A stretch of DNA of 64,000 nt from Rhodoferax sp. GW822-FHT02A01 (GTDB taxonomy: Bacteria; Pseudomonadota; Gammaproteobacteria; Burkholderiales; Burkholderiaceae_C): the NCBI RefSeq assembly GCF_038784515.1, contig NZ_CP152376.1, positions 5,332,001 to 5,396,000 on the forward strand, read 5' to 3'. The notes below the pieces were generated by a model. The model was not told the DNA's origin. It saw nothing but the letters and a program-made list of their open reading frames with translations, and searched no databases. Below are positions 47,488 to 54,940 of the stretch, in pieces. The position numbers and the translations under genes are program-made. Numbering within the stretch: the stretch's first letter is position 1; every line of letters starts with the position of its first letter.

Positions 47488-48035
47488 TCCAGGTTGACGA
47501 TCTTCACGCGCCGGTTTTCTGCCGCCAGCGGCACCTGCGGATTGGCGGGTTCGCTGGAGCCCTTGCCCACGGCCACCAGACGATCTGCCGCAATGCCCTT
47601 GGATACCAGCAGGTCCCGCACGGCTGCAGCACGCTGGTCACTCAGCTTGCGGTTGTATTCCGCGTTGCCTTTGGCGTCGGTATGGCCTTCGATGACAAAG
47701 CGCGAGTTCAGCAGGGCGTCGGACGACAGGGCCGAGGCCAGGTTGGACAATGCGGCGAGGCTCTCTGCACGGATGCGGGAAGAATCAAAGTCAAACTGGA
47801 TGCTCAGCGACAGCGAGGGGCGCTCCTGCGCCTGTGCGACGCCAGTCGCCTGGACCGCGCTACCGCCCGCGTCTGCAGGTACCGCTTCCACCGTGAGATT
47901 GCGCAGGCTGCGCAGACGCGGCGGCGTCCTGAGTTGCTGAATCATCTGTTCGGTGGACGGCGTCGTCGCCTGGGCAAACGCCGCGCCGGAAAGCGCCAGC
48001 AGCGTGCAGATCAGTAGGCTTCGTATCGCGCTCAT
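47484..48035 (-). CDS. OmpA-like peptidoglycan-binding envelope protein
   Basis: A 183-residue protein with a signal peptide (MSAIRSLLICTLLALSGAAFA). The C-terminal OmpA-like domain has QFDFDSSRIRAESLAALSNL, VIEGHTDAKGNAEYNRKLSD and AENRRVKI, with the Asp and Arg that bind the diaminopimelate residue of peptidoglycan. There is no beta-barrel, and no cysteine lipobox. The ATG at 48035 is 7 bp after the enoyl-CoA hydratase stop. It probably anchors the CHASE2/caspase module near the cell wall, which is inference. Confidence 0.86.
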   Translation of the reverse strand: MSAIRSLLICTLLALSGAAFAQATTPSTEQMIQQLRTPPRLRSLRNLTVEAVPADAGGSAVQATGVAQAQERPSLSLSIQFDFDSSRIRAESLAALSNLASALSSDALLNSRFVIEGHTDAKGNAEYNRKLSDQRAAAVRDLLVSKGIAADRLVAVGKGSSEPANPQVPLAAENRRVKIVNLD

Positions 48036-48042
48036 TTCAGGC

Positions 48043-48825
48043 TCAGGAAAACTGCGGTGGACGTTTGTCGATGAATGCCTGCACCCCCTCCAGAGCATCG
48101 GCGTCCATCATGTTACAGGCCATGGTGTTCAACGCGTCCTGGTAGGCCGCTTCCATGCCCGATTCCAGCTGCCGGTAGAAAAGACCCTTGCCCATTTCAA
48201 TGGCCACGCGCGGCTTCTTCAGGATGCTGTCCACCAGCTTCTGCACGGTGGCATCCAGCTGTTCGGCCGGCACAGCGTGGTTGATCAGGCCTTGCGCCTG
48301 TGCCTCCTGCGCGCTGATGAACTCGCCCGTCACCAGCATCTCGAAGGCGGCCTTGCGGCTCACGTTGCGGCTCAGGGCCACGCTGGGCGTGGAGCAGAAC
48401 AGGCCGTAGTTCACGCCGCTGGTGGCAAAGCGCGCCGTGTCGGCAGCCACCGCCAGATCGCACATGGCCACCAGTTGGCACCCCGCTGCCGTGGCAATGC
48501 CCTGCACCCGGGCAATCACCGGCACCGGCAGGCGCTGCAGGCCCATCATCACTTCACTGCACTGGGCAAACAGCGTGCGGTAGTACGCCAGCGAAGGCGC
48601 TGCCCGCATTTCCTTGAGGTCGTGGCCGGCACAAAAAGCTTTGCCCTCTGCCGCCAGCACGACCACACGTACCGACGTATCGACGGCAATGTCCTGGGTA
48701 GCTTTTTGCAGTGCAGTCAGCATGGCCTCGCTCAATGCATTGAAGGCTTGCGGACGGTTGAGCGTGAGCGTGACCACGCCGCGCGCATCACGCGCCACCT
48801 GCAGGAGCTCAGCTTGCTCGCTCAC
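48043..48825 (-). CDS. Enoyl-CoA hydratase/isomerase family protein
   Basis: A 260-residue crotonase-fold protein: GVVTLTLNRPQAFNALSEAM near residue 15, FCAGHDLKEMRAAPS near 62 (oxyanion loop), and QRLPVPVIARVQGIATAAGC near 98. The catalytic glutamates of the E. coli enzyme are not obvious at both expected positions, so it could be a hydratase or an isomerase of the family. It starts with GTG overlapping the AMP-ligase stop by 4 bp, so the two are coupled and likely act in the same acyl-CoA pathway. Confidence 0.88.
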   Translation of the reverse strand: MSEQAELLQVARDARGVVTLTLNRPQAFNALSEAMLTALQKATQDIAVDTSVRVVVLAAEGKAFCAGHDLKEMRAAPSLAYYRTLFAQCSEVMMGLQRLPVPVIARVQGIATAAGCQLVAMCDLAVAADTARFATSGVNYGLFCSTPSVALSRNVSRKAAFEMLVTGEFISAQEAQAQGLINHAVPAEQLDATVQKLVDSILKKPRVAIEMGKGLFYRQLESGMEAAYQDALNTMACNMMDADALEGVQAFIDKRPPQFS

Positions 48826-50468
48826 GATGCAATGGCCTTTTCGGCACGCTTGCGCAACTCGAACTTCTGGATCTTGCCGGTCGACGTCTTGGGAATGGAT
48901 TCAAAACGGATATCGCGCGGCACCTTGTAGCCCGCCAGCAGCGATTTGCAATGGTCAATCAGGTCCTGCGGCGTGACCTGCACACCGTCCTTGACTTCCA
49001 CATAGGCCACCGGCGTCTCACCCCATTTGGGGTCGGGCTTGGCGACCACCGCGCACGACAGTACCGCCGGGTGGCGGTACAGCGCATCTTCGACTTCCAG
49101 CGAGCTGATGTTCTCGCCACCGGAGATGATGATGTCCTTGCTGCGGTCCTTGATCTTGACGTAGCGGTCACCCTCTAGCACCGCCAGGTCACCGGTATGG
49201 AACCAGCCGCCCGCAAAGGCCTCGGCTGTGGCCTTGGGGTTCTTGAGGTAGCCCTTCATGACGATGTTGCCGCGGAACATGATTTCGCCCATGGTCTGGC
49301 CGTCGGCGGGGACTTCGGTCATCTCCTCGGCGTTCATCACGGTCATGCCTTCCTGCAGCGGGTAACGCACGCCCTGGCGGCCATTCAGGCGGGTCTGCTC
49401 GGACAAGGACTCGCTGGCCCACTGCGTGCGCTTGGCGGCCACCGATGCTGGACCGTAGACCTCGGTCAGACCGTACACATGGGTGATGTCAAAGCCGATC
49501 TGGGCCATGCCTTCGATCATGGAGGCCGGTGGCGCAGCACCGGCCACCATGCCGCGCACCTTGTGGCGGATGTTGGCGCGCATCTCGGGCGGTGCGGCAA
49601 TCAGCAGGTTGTGCACGATGGGAGCAGCGCAGTAGTGGTCCACGCCATGCTCGGCAATGGCCGGCAGGATGTGGGCCGCGTCCACGCGGCGCAGGCACAC
49701 ATGGGTGCCCGCCAGCATGGCCACGGTCCAGGGGAAGCACCAGCCATTGCAGTGAAACATGGGCAGGGTCCACAGGTAAGTGGGGAAATGCGGCATGGTC
49801 CAGGTGGCGGCATTGCAGGTAGCGTTGAGGTAGGCGCCGCGGTGGTGGGTGACCACGCCCTTGGGGTCGCCGGTGGTGCCAGAGGTGTAGCTCACGGCAA
49901 TGGCGTCCCACTCGTCCTGCGGGCCCTGCAGCACGGCCAAGGGTTCGTGAGCCGCCAGAAAGGCTTCGTACTCCTGCGTACCCACGCGCTCGCCCGTGCC
50001 GGTGAACTCGCTGTCGCATACGTCAATCACCAGCACCTCGCGCCCATGCTCTTCCTTGAGCATGCGCAACGCGTCCTTCATCAGGTGCGAGAACTCGGTG
50101 TCGGTGATCAGCACACTGGCTTCGCAGTGGTTCATCTGCCAGGCCAGCAGCCAGGGGTCGAGCCGGGTGTTGAGCGTGTTGAGCACGGCATTGAGGGCCG
50201 GCACGGCGTAGTGCGCCTCCACCATCTCAGGCGTGTTGGGCAGCATCACACTCACCGTGCTGCCGCGTTTGACCCCATGCGCCTTGAGGGCCGCGGCCAG
50301 CCGCGCCGAACGCTCACGGGTCTGAGCCCAGGTGTAGCGACGCTTGCCATGGATTACGGCGGTGAGGTCACCGAAGATTTCCGCCGTGCGCTCCACAAAG
50401 CTCACGGGCGAGAGCGCCACGAAATTGGCGGGGTTCTTGTCGAGGTGTTGGTCGAATATGGAAGTCAT
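48822..50468 (-). CDS. Acyl-CoA synthetase (AMP-forming), medium-chain/propionate-like
   Basis: A 548-residue AMP-ligase. YTSGTTGDPKGVVTHHRGA near residue 195 is the nucleotide-binding motif, YGLTEVYGPA near 335 and WFHTGDLAVLEGDRYVKIKDR near 415. The C-terminus has PRDIRFESIPKTSTGKIQKFELR, the catalytic lysine region. The protein begins MTSIFDQHLDKNPANFVALSP-like, a type common in proteobacteria for fatty or aryl acids. Its ATG overlaps the metY stop (ATGA) and its stop overlaps the next gene. Confidence 0.88.
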   Translation of the reverse strand: MTSIFDQHLDKNPANFVALSPVSFVERTAEIFGDLTAVIHGKRRYTWAQTRERSARLAAALKAHGVKRGSTVSVMLPNTPEMVEAHYAVPALNAVLNTLNTRLDPWLLAWQMNHCEASVLITDTEFSHLMKDALRMLKEEHGREVLVIDVCDSEFTGTGERVGTQEYEAFLAAHEPLAVLQGPQDEWDAIAVSYTSGTTGDPKGVVTHHRGAYLNATCNAATWTMPHFPTYLWTLPMFHCNGWCFPWTVAMLAGTHVCLRRVDAAHILPAIAEHGVDHYCAAPIVHNLLIAAPPEMRANIRHKVRGMVAGAAPPASMIEGMAQIGFDITHVYGLTEVYGPASVAAKRTQWASESLSEQTRLNGRQGVRYPLQEGMTVMNAEEMTEVPADGQTMGEIMFRGNIVMKGYLKNPKATAEAFAGGWFHTGDLAVLEGDRYVKIKDRSKDIIISGGENISSLEVEDALYRHPAVLSCAVVAKPDPKWGETPVAYVEVKDGVQVTPQDLIDHCKSLLAGYKVPRDIRFESIPKTSTGKIQKFELRKRAEKAIAS

Positions 50469-51769
50469 TGTTGTGCTGCTTTCTCCAGTGCCTGGTCTAT
50501 GTCCCAAAGAATGTCGTCAATGTGTTCCAACCCTACCGACATGCGCACCATGTCGGGCAGCACGCCGGCGGCGATCTGCTGTTGTTCGTCCAGCTGCCGG
50601 TGCGTGGTGCTTGCGGGATGGATGATGAGTGTGCGCGTGTCGCCGATATTGGCCAGATGGCTCATGAAGCGTGCCGCCTCGATGAAGCGCACTCCGGCTT
50701 GCAGCCCGCCCTTGACGCCAAACGCCAGCAAGCCCGACGCGCCCGGCACGCCGTCTATGGCGCGCATCTGTTTCTGCACCAGCGCATGGTCGGCGTGGTC
50801 GGGCAGACCGGGATAGCTCACCCAGGCCACCTGCTTGTGGGCTTGAAGGAACTCGGCCACCTTGCGCGCGTTGCTGCAATGGCGCTCCATGCGCACATGC
50901 AAGGTCTCGGTGCCCTGCAGAATTTGCCACGCCGCCATGGGCGACAGCGCGGCGCCATACACCCGCAAGGTCTCCATGCGGGCACGCATGGTGAAGGCGA
51001 AGTCGCCAAAGGTCTCAAAGAACTTCACGCCGTGGTAGCCCGCGGAAGGTTCTGTCATGCCGGGGAACTTGCCGTTGTCCCAGGGGAACTTGCCGCTCTC
51101 CACCACCACGCCACCCAGCGTGGTGCCGTGGCCAGCCAGGTATTTGGTAGCCGAGTGCACCACGATGTCAGCGCCCCAGCGTATGGGTTGGCACAGGAAG
51201 GGCGACGGCACCGTGTTGTCGATGACCAGCGGCAGGCCATGGGCATGGGCCACATCGGCTATTGCCGCAATGTCCAGCACCGCCAAGCTGGGGTTGCCCA
51301 GGCTCTCGGCAAACACAGCGCGGGTATTGGGTTGGATGGCGGCGGCAAAGGCCTCGGGCTTGCGTGCATCCACAAAGGTGGTGGTAATGCCCAGCTTGGC
51401 CAGGTTCACCGCCAGCAAAGACACGCTGCCGCCGTACAGCGCACCCGCCGCAACGACGTGGTCGCCTTGCTGCAGCAAGGTCATCAGCACCATGCTTTCC
51501 GCCGCCATGCCGCTGGCCGACGCCAGCCCTGCACGCCCACCTTCCAGCGCGGCGACGCGCTCTTCGAGTGCCGCCACCGTGGGGTTGCTCAGTCGCGAAT
51601 ACACATTGCCAAAGGTCTGCAGATTGAACAGGCTGGCTGCGTGGTCGGCGCTGTCAAACACAAAGCTGGTGGTCTGGTAGATGGGCACTGCGCGGGCGCC
51701 AGTAGCGGCGTCGGGAATCTGGCCGGCGTGGATGGTCAGGGTTTCAGGTTGGTAGATGCGATCAGCCAT
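50465..51769 (-). CDS. metY: O-acetylhomoserine sulfhydrylase (Cys/Met metabolism PLP enzyme)
   Basis: A 434-residue PLP enzyme of the Cys/Met metabolism family. QTTSFVFDSADHAASLFNLQ near residue 31, FGNVYSRLSNPTVAALEERV near 53, and the Schiff-base lysine in VVHSATKYLAGHGTTLGG near 205. The length and insertions fit O-acetylhomoserine (thiol)-lyase, which makes homocysteine from O-acetylhomoserine and sulfide, rather than the ~390-residue cystathionine synthase. It lies 10 bp after the CoA-binding protein gene. Confidence 0.9.
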   Translation of the reverse strand: MADRIYQPETLTIHAGQIPDAATGARAVPIYQTTSFVFDSADHAASLFNLQTFGNVYSRLSNPTVAALEERVAALEGGRAGLASASGMAAESMVLMTLLQQGDHVVAAGALYGGSVSLLAVNLAKLGITTTFVDARKPEAFAAAIQPNTRAVFAESLGNPSLAVLDIAAIADVAHAHGLPLVIDNTVPSPFLCQPIRWGADIVVHSATKYLAGHGTTLGGVVVESGKFPWDNGKFPGMTEPSAGYHGVKFFETFGDFAFTMRARMETLRVYGAALSPMAAWQILQGTETLHVRMERHCSNARKVAEFLQAHKQVAWVSYPGLPDHADHALVQKQMRAIDGVPGASGLLAFGVKGGLQAGVRFIEAARFMSHLANIGDTRTLIIHPASTTHRQLDEQQQIAAGVLPDMVRMSVGLEHIDDILWDIDQALEKAAQQ

Positions 51770-51779
51770 GTGGTTCCCC

Positions 51780-52253
51780 TTATCCCGGGCGTTTGGCGGA
51801 GATGACGCCGGTGTTCACCCCGGCCCAGTTCAGACCGCCCATGAGGCGAGCATGCTCGATCTTGACGCAGCGGTTGGTGACCGAATCCAGCCCCGCCGCC
51901 CGCGCCAGTGCGTCGGCCTCCAGGTTGTTGACACCGAGCTGCTGCCACAGGCATTTGGCGCCTATGTCTATGGCCTGCTGCGCAATGGGCAGCACGTCTT
52001 CGGTCTTGCGAAACACGTCCACCATGTCCACAGCAAAGGGGATATCGGCCAACGTGGCATAGCAGGTCTCACCCAGAATGGCTGTGCCGCTTGCTGCGTA
52101 ACGCGGGTTCACCGGCACGATGCGGTAACCGTGCTCCTGCATGTACTTGGCGGCAAAGAAGCTGGGGCGGTGCCATTCCGCAGAAAGCCCCACCACCGCG
52201 ATGGTGCGGTACTGGCGAAGAATGCGTTGCAAGCTGGCGATATCGTTGTTCAC
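51780..52253 (-). CDS. CoA-binding domain protein (YccU-like)
   Basis: A 157-residue single-domain Rossmann protein: TIAVVGLSAEWHRPSFFAAKYM near residue 17, YRIVPVNPRYA near 42, and CLWQQLGVNNLEADALA near 100, then GLDSVTNRCVKIEH, the usual end of CoA-binding YccU-like proteins. The start is probably GTG at 52253; the frame is open further upstream but with no conserved residues. Function unknown beyond CoA/nucleotide binding. First gene of the directon that includes metY and ends with the caspase gene. Confidence 0.85.
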   Translation of the reverse strand: MNNDIASLQRILRQYRTIAVVGLSAEWHRPSFFAAKYMQEHGYRIVPVNPRYAASGTAILGETCYATLADIPFAVDMVDVFRKTEDVLPIAQQAIDIGAKCLWQQLGVNNLEADALARAAGLDSVTNRCVKIEHARLMGGLNWAGVNTGVISAKRPG

Positions 52254-52360
52254 AAGGGTCCAATCATTCGCAGGAAGACCCGCACAATATAGCGCCGCTC
52301 CCACCGGGTGTCGGATACTAAACACCCAAACCTAGCCCTGCCTGACAAATCAGCCCCACC

Positions 52361-52723
52361 ATGACAAGAAACGCCTCCAGCAGCACGCTGGTCTATTCCA
52401 CCGACAGCGGCCGCATCTGCACCGGTTGCGGCAAGCCTGTGGCGCAATGCATCTGCAAGACCGCCAGTGCCGCGCCGTTGGGCAACGGCAATGTACGTGT
52501 CAGCCGTGAAACCAAGGGCCGCGCCGGCAAAGGCGTAACGGTCATCAAGGGCCTGCCCCTGGCAGCCGCCGAGCTTGCGGCGCTGGGCAAGCAATTGCGC
52601 ACCGCCTGTGGCTCGGGCGGCACCGTCAAAGATGGCACGCTGGAAATCCAGGGCGACCATGCGGACCGTGTGGTGGAACTGCTCAAGGCCCAGGGCTTCA
52701 GCGCCAAGCGCGCAGGCGGGTAA
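52361..52723 (+). CDS. SUI1-family translation factor (YciH-like)
   Basis: A 120-residue protein. RICTGCGKPVAQCICKT near residue 17 has the two CxxC pairs at the N-terminus, and the SUI1 fold follows: VRVSRETKGRAGKGVTVIKG, ELAALGKQLRTACGSGGTVKDG and EIQGDHADRVVELL. E. coli YciH is the reference member and is reported to affect initiation fidelity. It is followed by the flavoprotein gene 10 bp later. Confidence 0.92.
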   Translation: MTRNASSSTLVYSTDSGRICTGCGKPVAQCICKTASAAPLGNGNVRVSRETKGRAGKGVTVIKGLPLAAAELAALGKQLRTACGSGGTVKDGTLEIQGDHADRVVELLKAQGFSAKRAGG

Positions 52724-52733
52724 GCTCCCCACC

Positions 52734-53966
52734 ATGCAGAAGTTTGACGTAGTGATCGTGGGTGCCGGGGCTGCCGGCTTGTTTTGCGCCGGTGTGGCCG
52801 GGCAACTGGGCCTGAAAGTGCTGGTGCTGGACCACAGCGAGAAGGTGGCGGAAAAAATCCGCATTTCGGGCGGCGGGCGCTGCAACTTCACCAACTTGGA
52901 TGTGACAGCGGCCAATTTCCTGAGCGAGAACCCGCGCTTTGCCAAGTCGGCCCTGTCGCGCTACACGCCGCGCGACTTCATAACGCTCCTGCAGAAGCAC
53001 CAGATTGCCTTCCACGAAAAGCACAAGGGCCAGCTGTTCTGCGACCGTTCCGCCGAAGACATCATCAACCTGCTGCTGGCGGAATGCGCGCAAGGCGGCG
53101 TACAAGGCTGGCAGCCCTGCAGCCTCAAGGCGGTGCGCTTCCACGCCGGTGCCGACCTTCCCTACACCCTGGATACCAGCCAGGGTGAGGTCGGCTGCAA
53201 GGCGGTGGTGATTGCCACCGGCGGCCTGTCCATTCCCAAGATAGGTGCCAGTGACCTGGGCTACCGTGTTGCCAAACAGTTTGATTTGCCGGTGGTAGCG
53301 ACCCGGCCCGCGCTGGTGCCACTGACTTTTGACGAGGCTGCCTGGGCGCCATTCGCGCAGCTCTCCGGTTTGTCCTTGCCGGTGGAAATCGCCACCGGCG
53401 CCAAGAAGGACTCCATGCAGTTCCGTGAAGACCTGCTGTTCACCCACCGGGGCTTGAGCGGCCCCGGCGTGCTGCAGATCTCCAGCTACTGGAAGGAGGG
53501 CAGCAGCATCCGCCTGAACCTGGTGCCCGACACCGCCCTGGCCGATTACCTGCAGCAGGCCAAGGCCACGTCGCGCAAACGCATTGCGAACGAACTCGCC
53601 GCCCTGCTCCCTTCCCGGCTGGCCGATACCTGGGTGGCGCAAGGTGCGGCCCTGGGCCAGAACTGGGACCGCGCGGTGAACGAGGCATCCGACAAGGCGC
53701 TTCTGCTGCTGGCAGAGCGCATCAACCGCTGGGAGCTCACACCCACGGGCACCGAGGGTTATCGCAAGGCCGAGGTCACCGCGGGCGGCGTGGATACCAA
53801 GGTACTCTCCAGCCAAACCATGGAAAGCCGGCAGCCCGGCCTGTATTTCATTGGGGAAGTGGTGGATGTGACCGGCTGGCTGGGCGGCTACAACTTCCAG
53901 TGGGCCTGGGCCAGCGCCTTCGCCTGCGCGCAGGGCCTGGCAGCCCGTTTGCAACAGCCTGGTTGA
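52734..53966 (+). CDS. NAD(P)/FAD-dependent oxidoreductase, HI0933/YhiN family
   Basis: A 410-residue flavoprotein. FDVVIVGAGAAGLFCAGVAG at the N-terminus is the FAD dinucleotide loop, ISGGGRCNFTN near residue 43 is the family hallmark, and ATGGLSIPKIGASDLGY near 160 and TAGGVDTKVLSSQTMESRQP near 345 are conserved. The C-terminus LYFIGEVVDVTGWLGGYNFQW is the second FAD-binding part. The reaction is unknown; homologs are widespread. The ATG at 52734 is favoured over an open upstream frame. It runs up to the rpsU promoter. Confidence 0.93.
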   Translation: MQKFDVVIVGAGAAGLFCAGVAGQLGLKVLVLDHSEKVAEKIRISGGGRCNFTNLDVTAANFLSENPRFAKSALSRYTPRDFITLLQKHQIAFHEKHKGQLFCDRSAEDIINLLLAECAQGGVQGWQPCSLKAVRFHAGADLPYTLDTSQGEVGCKAVVIATGGLSIPKIGASDLGYRVAKQFDLPVVATRPALVPLTFDEAAWAPFAQLSGLSLPVEIATGAKKDSMQFREDLLFTHRGLSGPGVLQISSYWKEGSSIRLNLVPDTALADYLQQAKATSRKRIANELAALLPSRLADTWVAQGAALGQNWDRAVNEASDKALLLLAERINRWELTPTGTEGYRKAEVTAGGVDTKVLSSQTMESRQPGLYFIGEVVDVTGWLGGYNFQWAWASAFACAQGLAARLQQPG

Positions 53967-53972
53967 AAGCGC

Positions 53973-54002
53973 TTGGACGTAGCCTAAGACAAAGGTTATA
54001 AT
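53973..54002 (+). promoter_or_regulatory. Promoter of rpsU
   Basis: A -35-like TTGGAC (53973-53978) is separated by 18 bp from a consensus -10 TATAAT (53997-54002). The following CGCAGGCTCTTTGG resembles the start region after the rpmB promoter. The transcript has a leader of about 120 nt. Confidence 0.75.
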
Positions 54003-54131
54003 CGCAGGCTCTTTGGCAGTTCCCCGTCGGCCAATACTAGTTAAGACGGGAAATACCGCTGAATCTGGCGAGTGGGGCCCGATCTTCCCCCTTGCATCGT
54101 GATCAGCACAATTTTTGGAACCCATTACGTA
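54003..54131 (+). ncRNA. Structured 5' leader of rpsU mRNA
   Basis: The leader contains a hairpin in which TTCCCCGTC (54020-54028, with one bulged C) pairs with GACGGGAA (54045-54052). AGTTAAGAC (54039-54047), at the 3' side of the hairpin, also occurs at the 3' side of the rpmB leader helix. Only a weak Shine-Dalgarno (TTGGAA at 54115-54120) precedes the ATG. Autoregulation is inference. Confidence 0.45.
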
Positions 54132-54344
54132 ATGACAACGATCCGTGTAAAAGAAAACGAGCCGTTTGACGTCGCTCTGCGTCGCTTCAAGCGCACCATT
54201 GAAAAGCTGGGCCTGCTGACTGACTTGCGCGCACGCGAGTTCTACGAAAAGCCCACTGCCGAGCGCAAGCGCAAGAAGGCTGCTGCCGTCAAGCGCAACT
54301 ACAAGCGCATCCGCAGCATGCAATTGCCCAAGAAACTCTACTGA
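54132..54344 (+). CDS. rpsU: 30S ribosomal protein S21
   Basis: A 70-residue basic protein with the S21 signature [20 protein letters not shown] near the start and [20 protein letters not shown] in the middle. The ATG at 54132 matches family N-termini (MTTIRVKEN). It is under its own promoter and leader and is followed by a terminator and yqeY, the conserved rpsU-yqeY order. dnaG is not in the window. Confidence 0.97.
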   Translation: MTTIRVKENEPFDVALRRFKRTIEKLGLLTDLRAREFYEKPTAERKRKKAAAVKRNYKRIRSMQLPKKLY

Positions 54345-54407
54345 GTTTCTGCTGCAGAAGCTGTTTTGAGCTTCCCGCCCGCAGGTTCACAAGGATCTGC
54401 CGGACAC

Positions 54408-54444
54408 AAAATGCTCGCCTGGGGACGCTCCGGCGGGCATTTTT
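54408..54444 (+). terminator. Rho-independent terminator of rpsU
   Basis: AAAATGCTCGCC (54408-54419) pairs with GGCGGGCATTTT (54432-54443), with one G-U type mismatch and a 12-nt loop, and continues into a T run. It is 64 bp downstream of the rpsU stop and 46 bp before yqeY. Confidence 0.82.
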
Positions 54445-54489
54445 CATTCTGAGACCTCTTTTTTAGCCGCTCACTTCTGGAGAACCGCA

Positions 54490-54933
54490 ATGTCCCTCAA
54501 AGACCAAATCACCGAAGACATGAAGACCGCCATGCGCGCCAAGGACAGCGAGCGCCTGGGCACCATCCGCCTGCTGCTGGCCGCCTGCAAGCAGCGTGAA
54601 GTGGATGAACGCATCGTGCTGGACGATGCCGCCGTAGTCGCTCTGGTGGACAAACTGATCAAGCAACGCAAGGACTCGGTTGCCGCCTACGAAGGCGCAG
54701 GTCGCCAGGACCTGGCCGACAAGGAATCCGCCGAAATCAAGGTACTGCAGGTCTACCTGCCCCAGCGCATGTCCGCCGACGAGGTGCTGGTCGAAGTCAA
54801 AGCCATCGTTGCCGAACTGGGCGCCAAGGGGCCTGGAGATATGGGCAAGGTGATGGGTATGGTGAAGACGCGACTTGCTGGGAAGGCGGAGATGGCTGTT
54901 GTTTCTTCGGCTGTTAAGGCTGCGCTGGCCTGA
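54490..54933 (+). CDS. yqeY: GatB/YqeY domain-containing protein
   Basis: A 147-residue protein: SLKDQITEDMKTAMRAKDSE at the start, LIKQRKDSVAAYEGAGRQDL near residue 57 and YLPQRMSADEVLVEV near 93, the YqeY family pattern related to the C-terminal tail of GatB. Function is unclear, though it binds tRNA in homologs. AGAACCGCA precedes the ATG. It converges with pmbA with a 7-bp gap. Confidence 0.93.
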   Translation: MSLKDQITEDMKTAMRAKDSERLGTIRLLLAACKQREVDERIVLDDAAVVALVDKLIKQRKDSVAAYEGAGRQDLADKESAEIKVLQVYLPQRMSADEVLVEVKAIVAELGAKGPGDMGKVMGMVKTRLAGKAEMAVVSSAVKAALA

Positions 54934-54940
54934 GTTTCAA

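Noticed and set aside
49197..50816. A 539-codon plus-strand frame opposite the AMP-ligase
   Set aside because: Shadow of a gene with clear AMP-binding motifs.
48043..51769. A complete fatty-acid degradation operon
   Set aside because: Only an AMP-ligase and a crotonase-fold protein are present; there is no acyl-CoA dehydrogenase or thiolase.
52698..54323. A 541-codon minus-strand frame opposite the YhiN-like gene and rpsU
   Set aside because: It crosses the rpsU promoter and coding region; no start signal and no domain.
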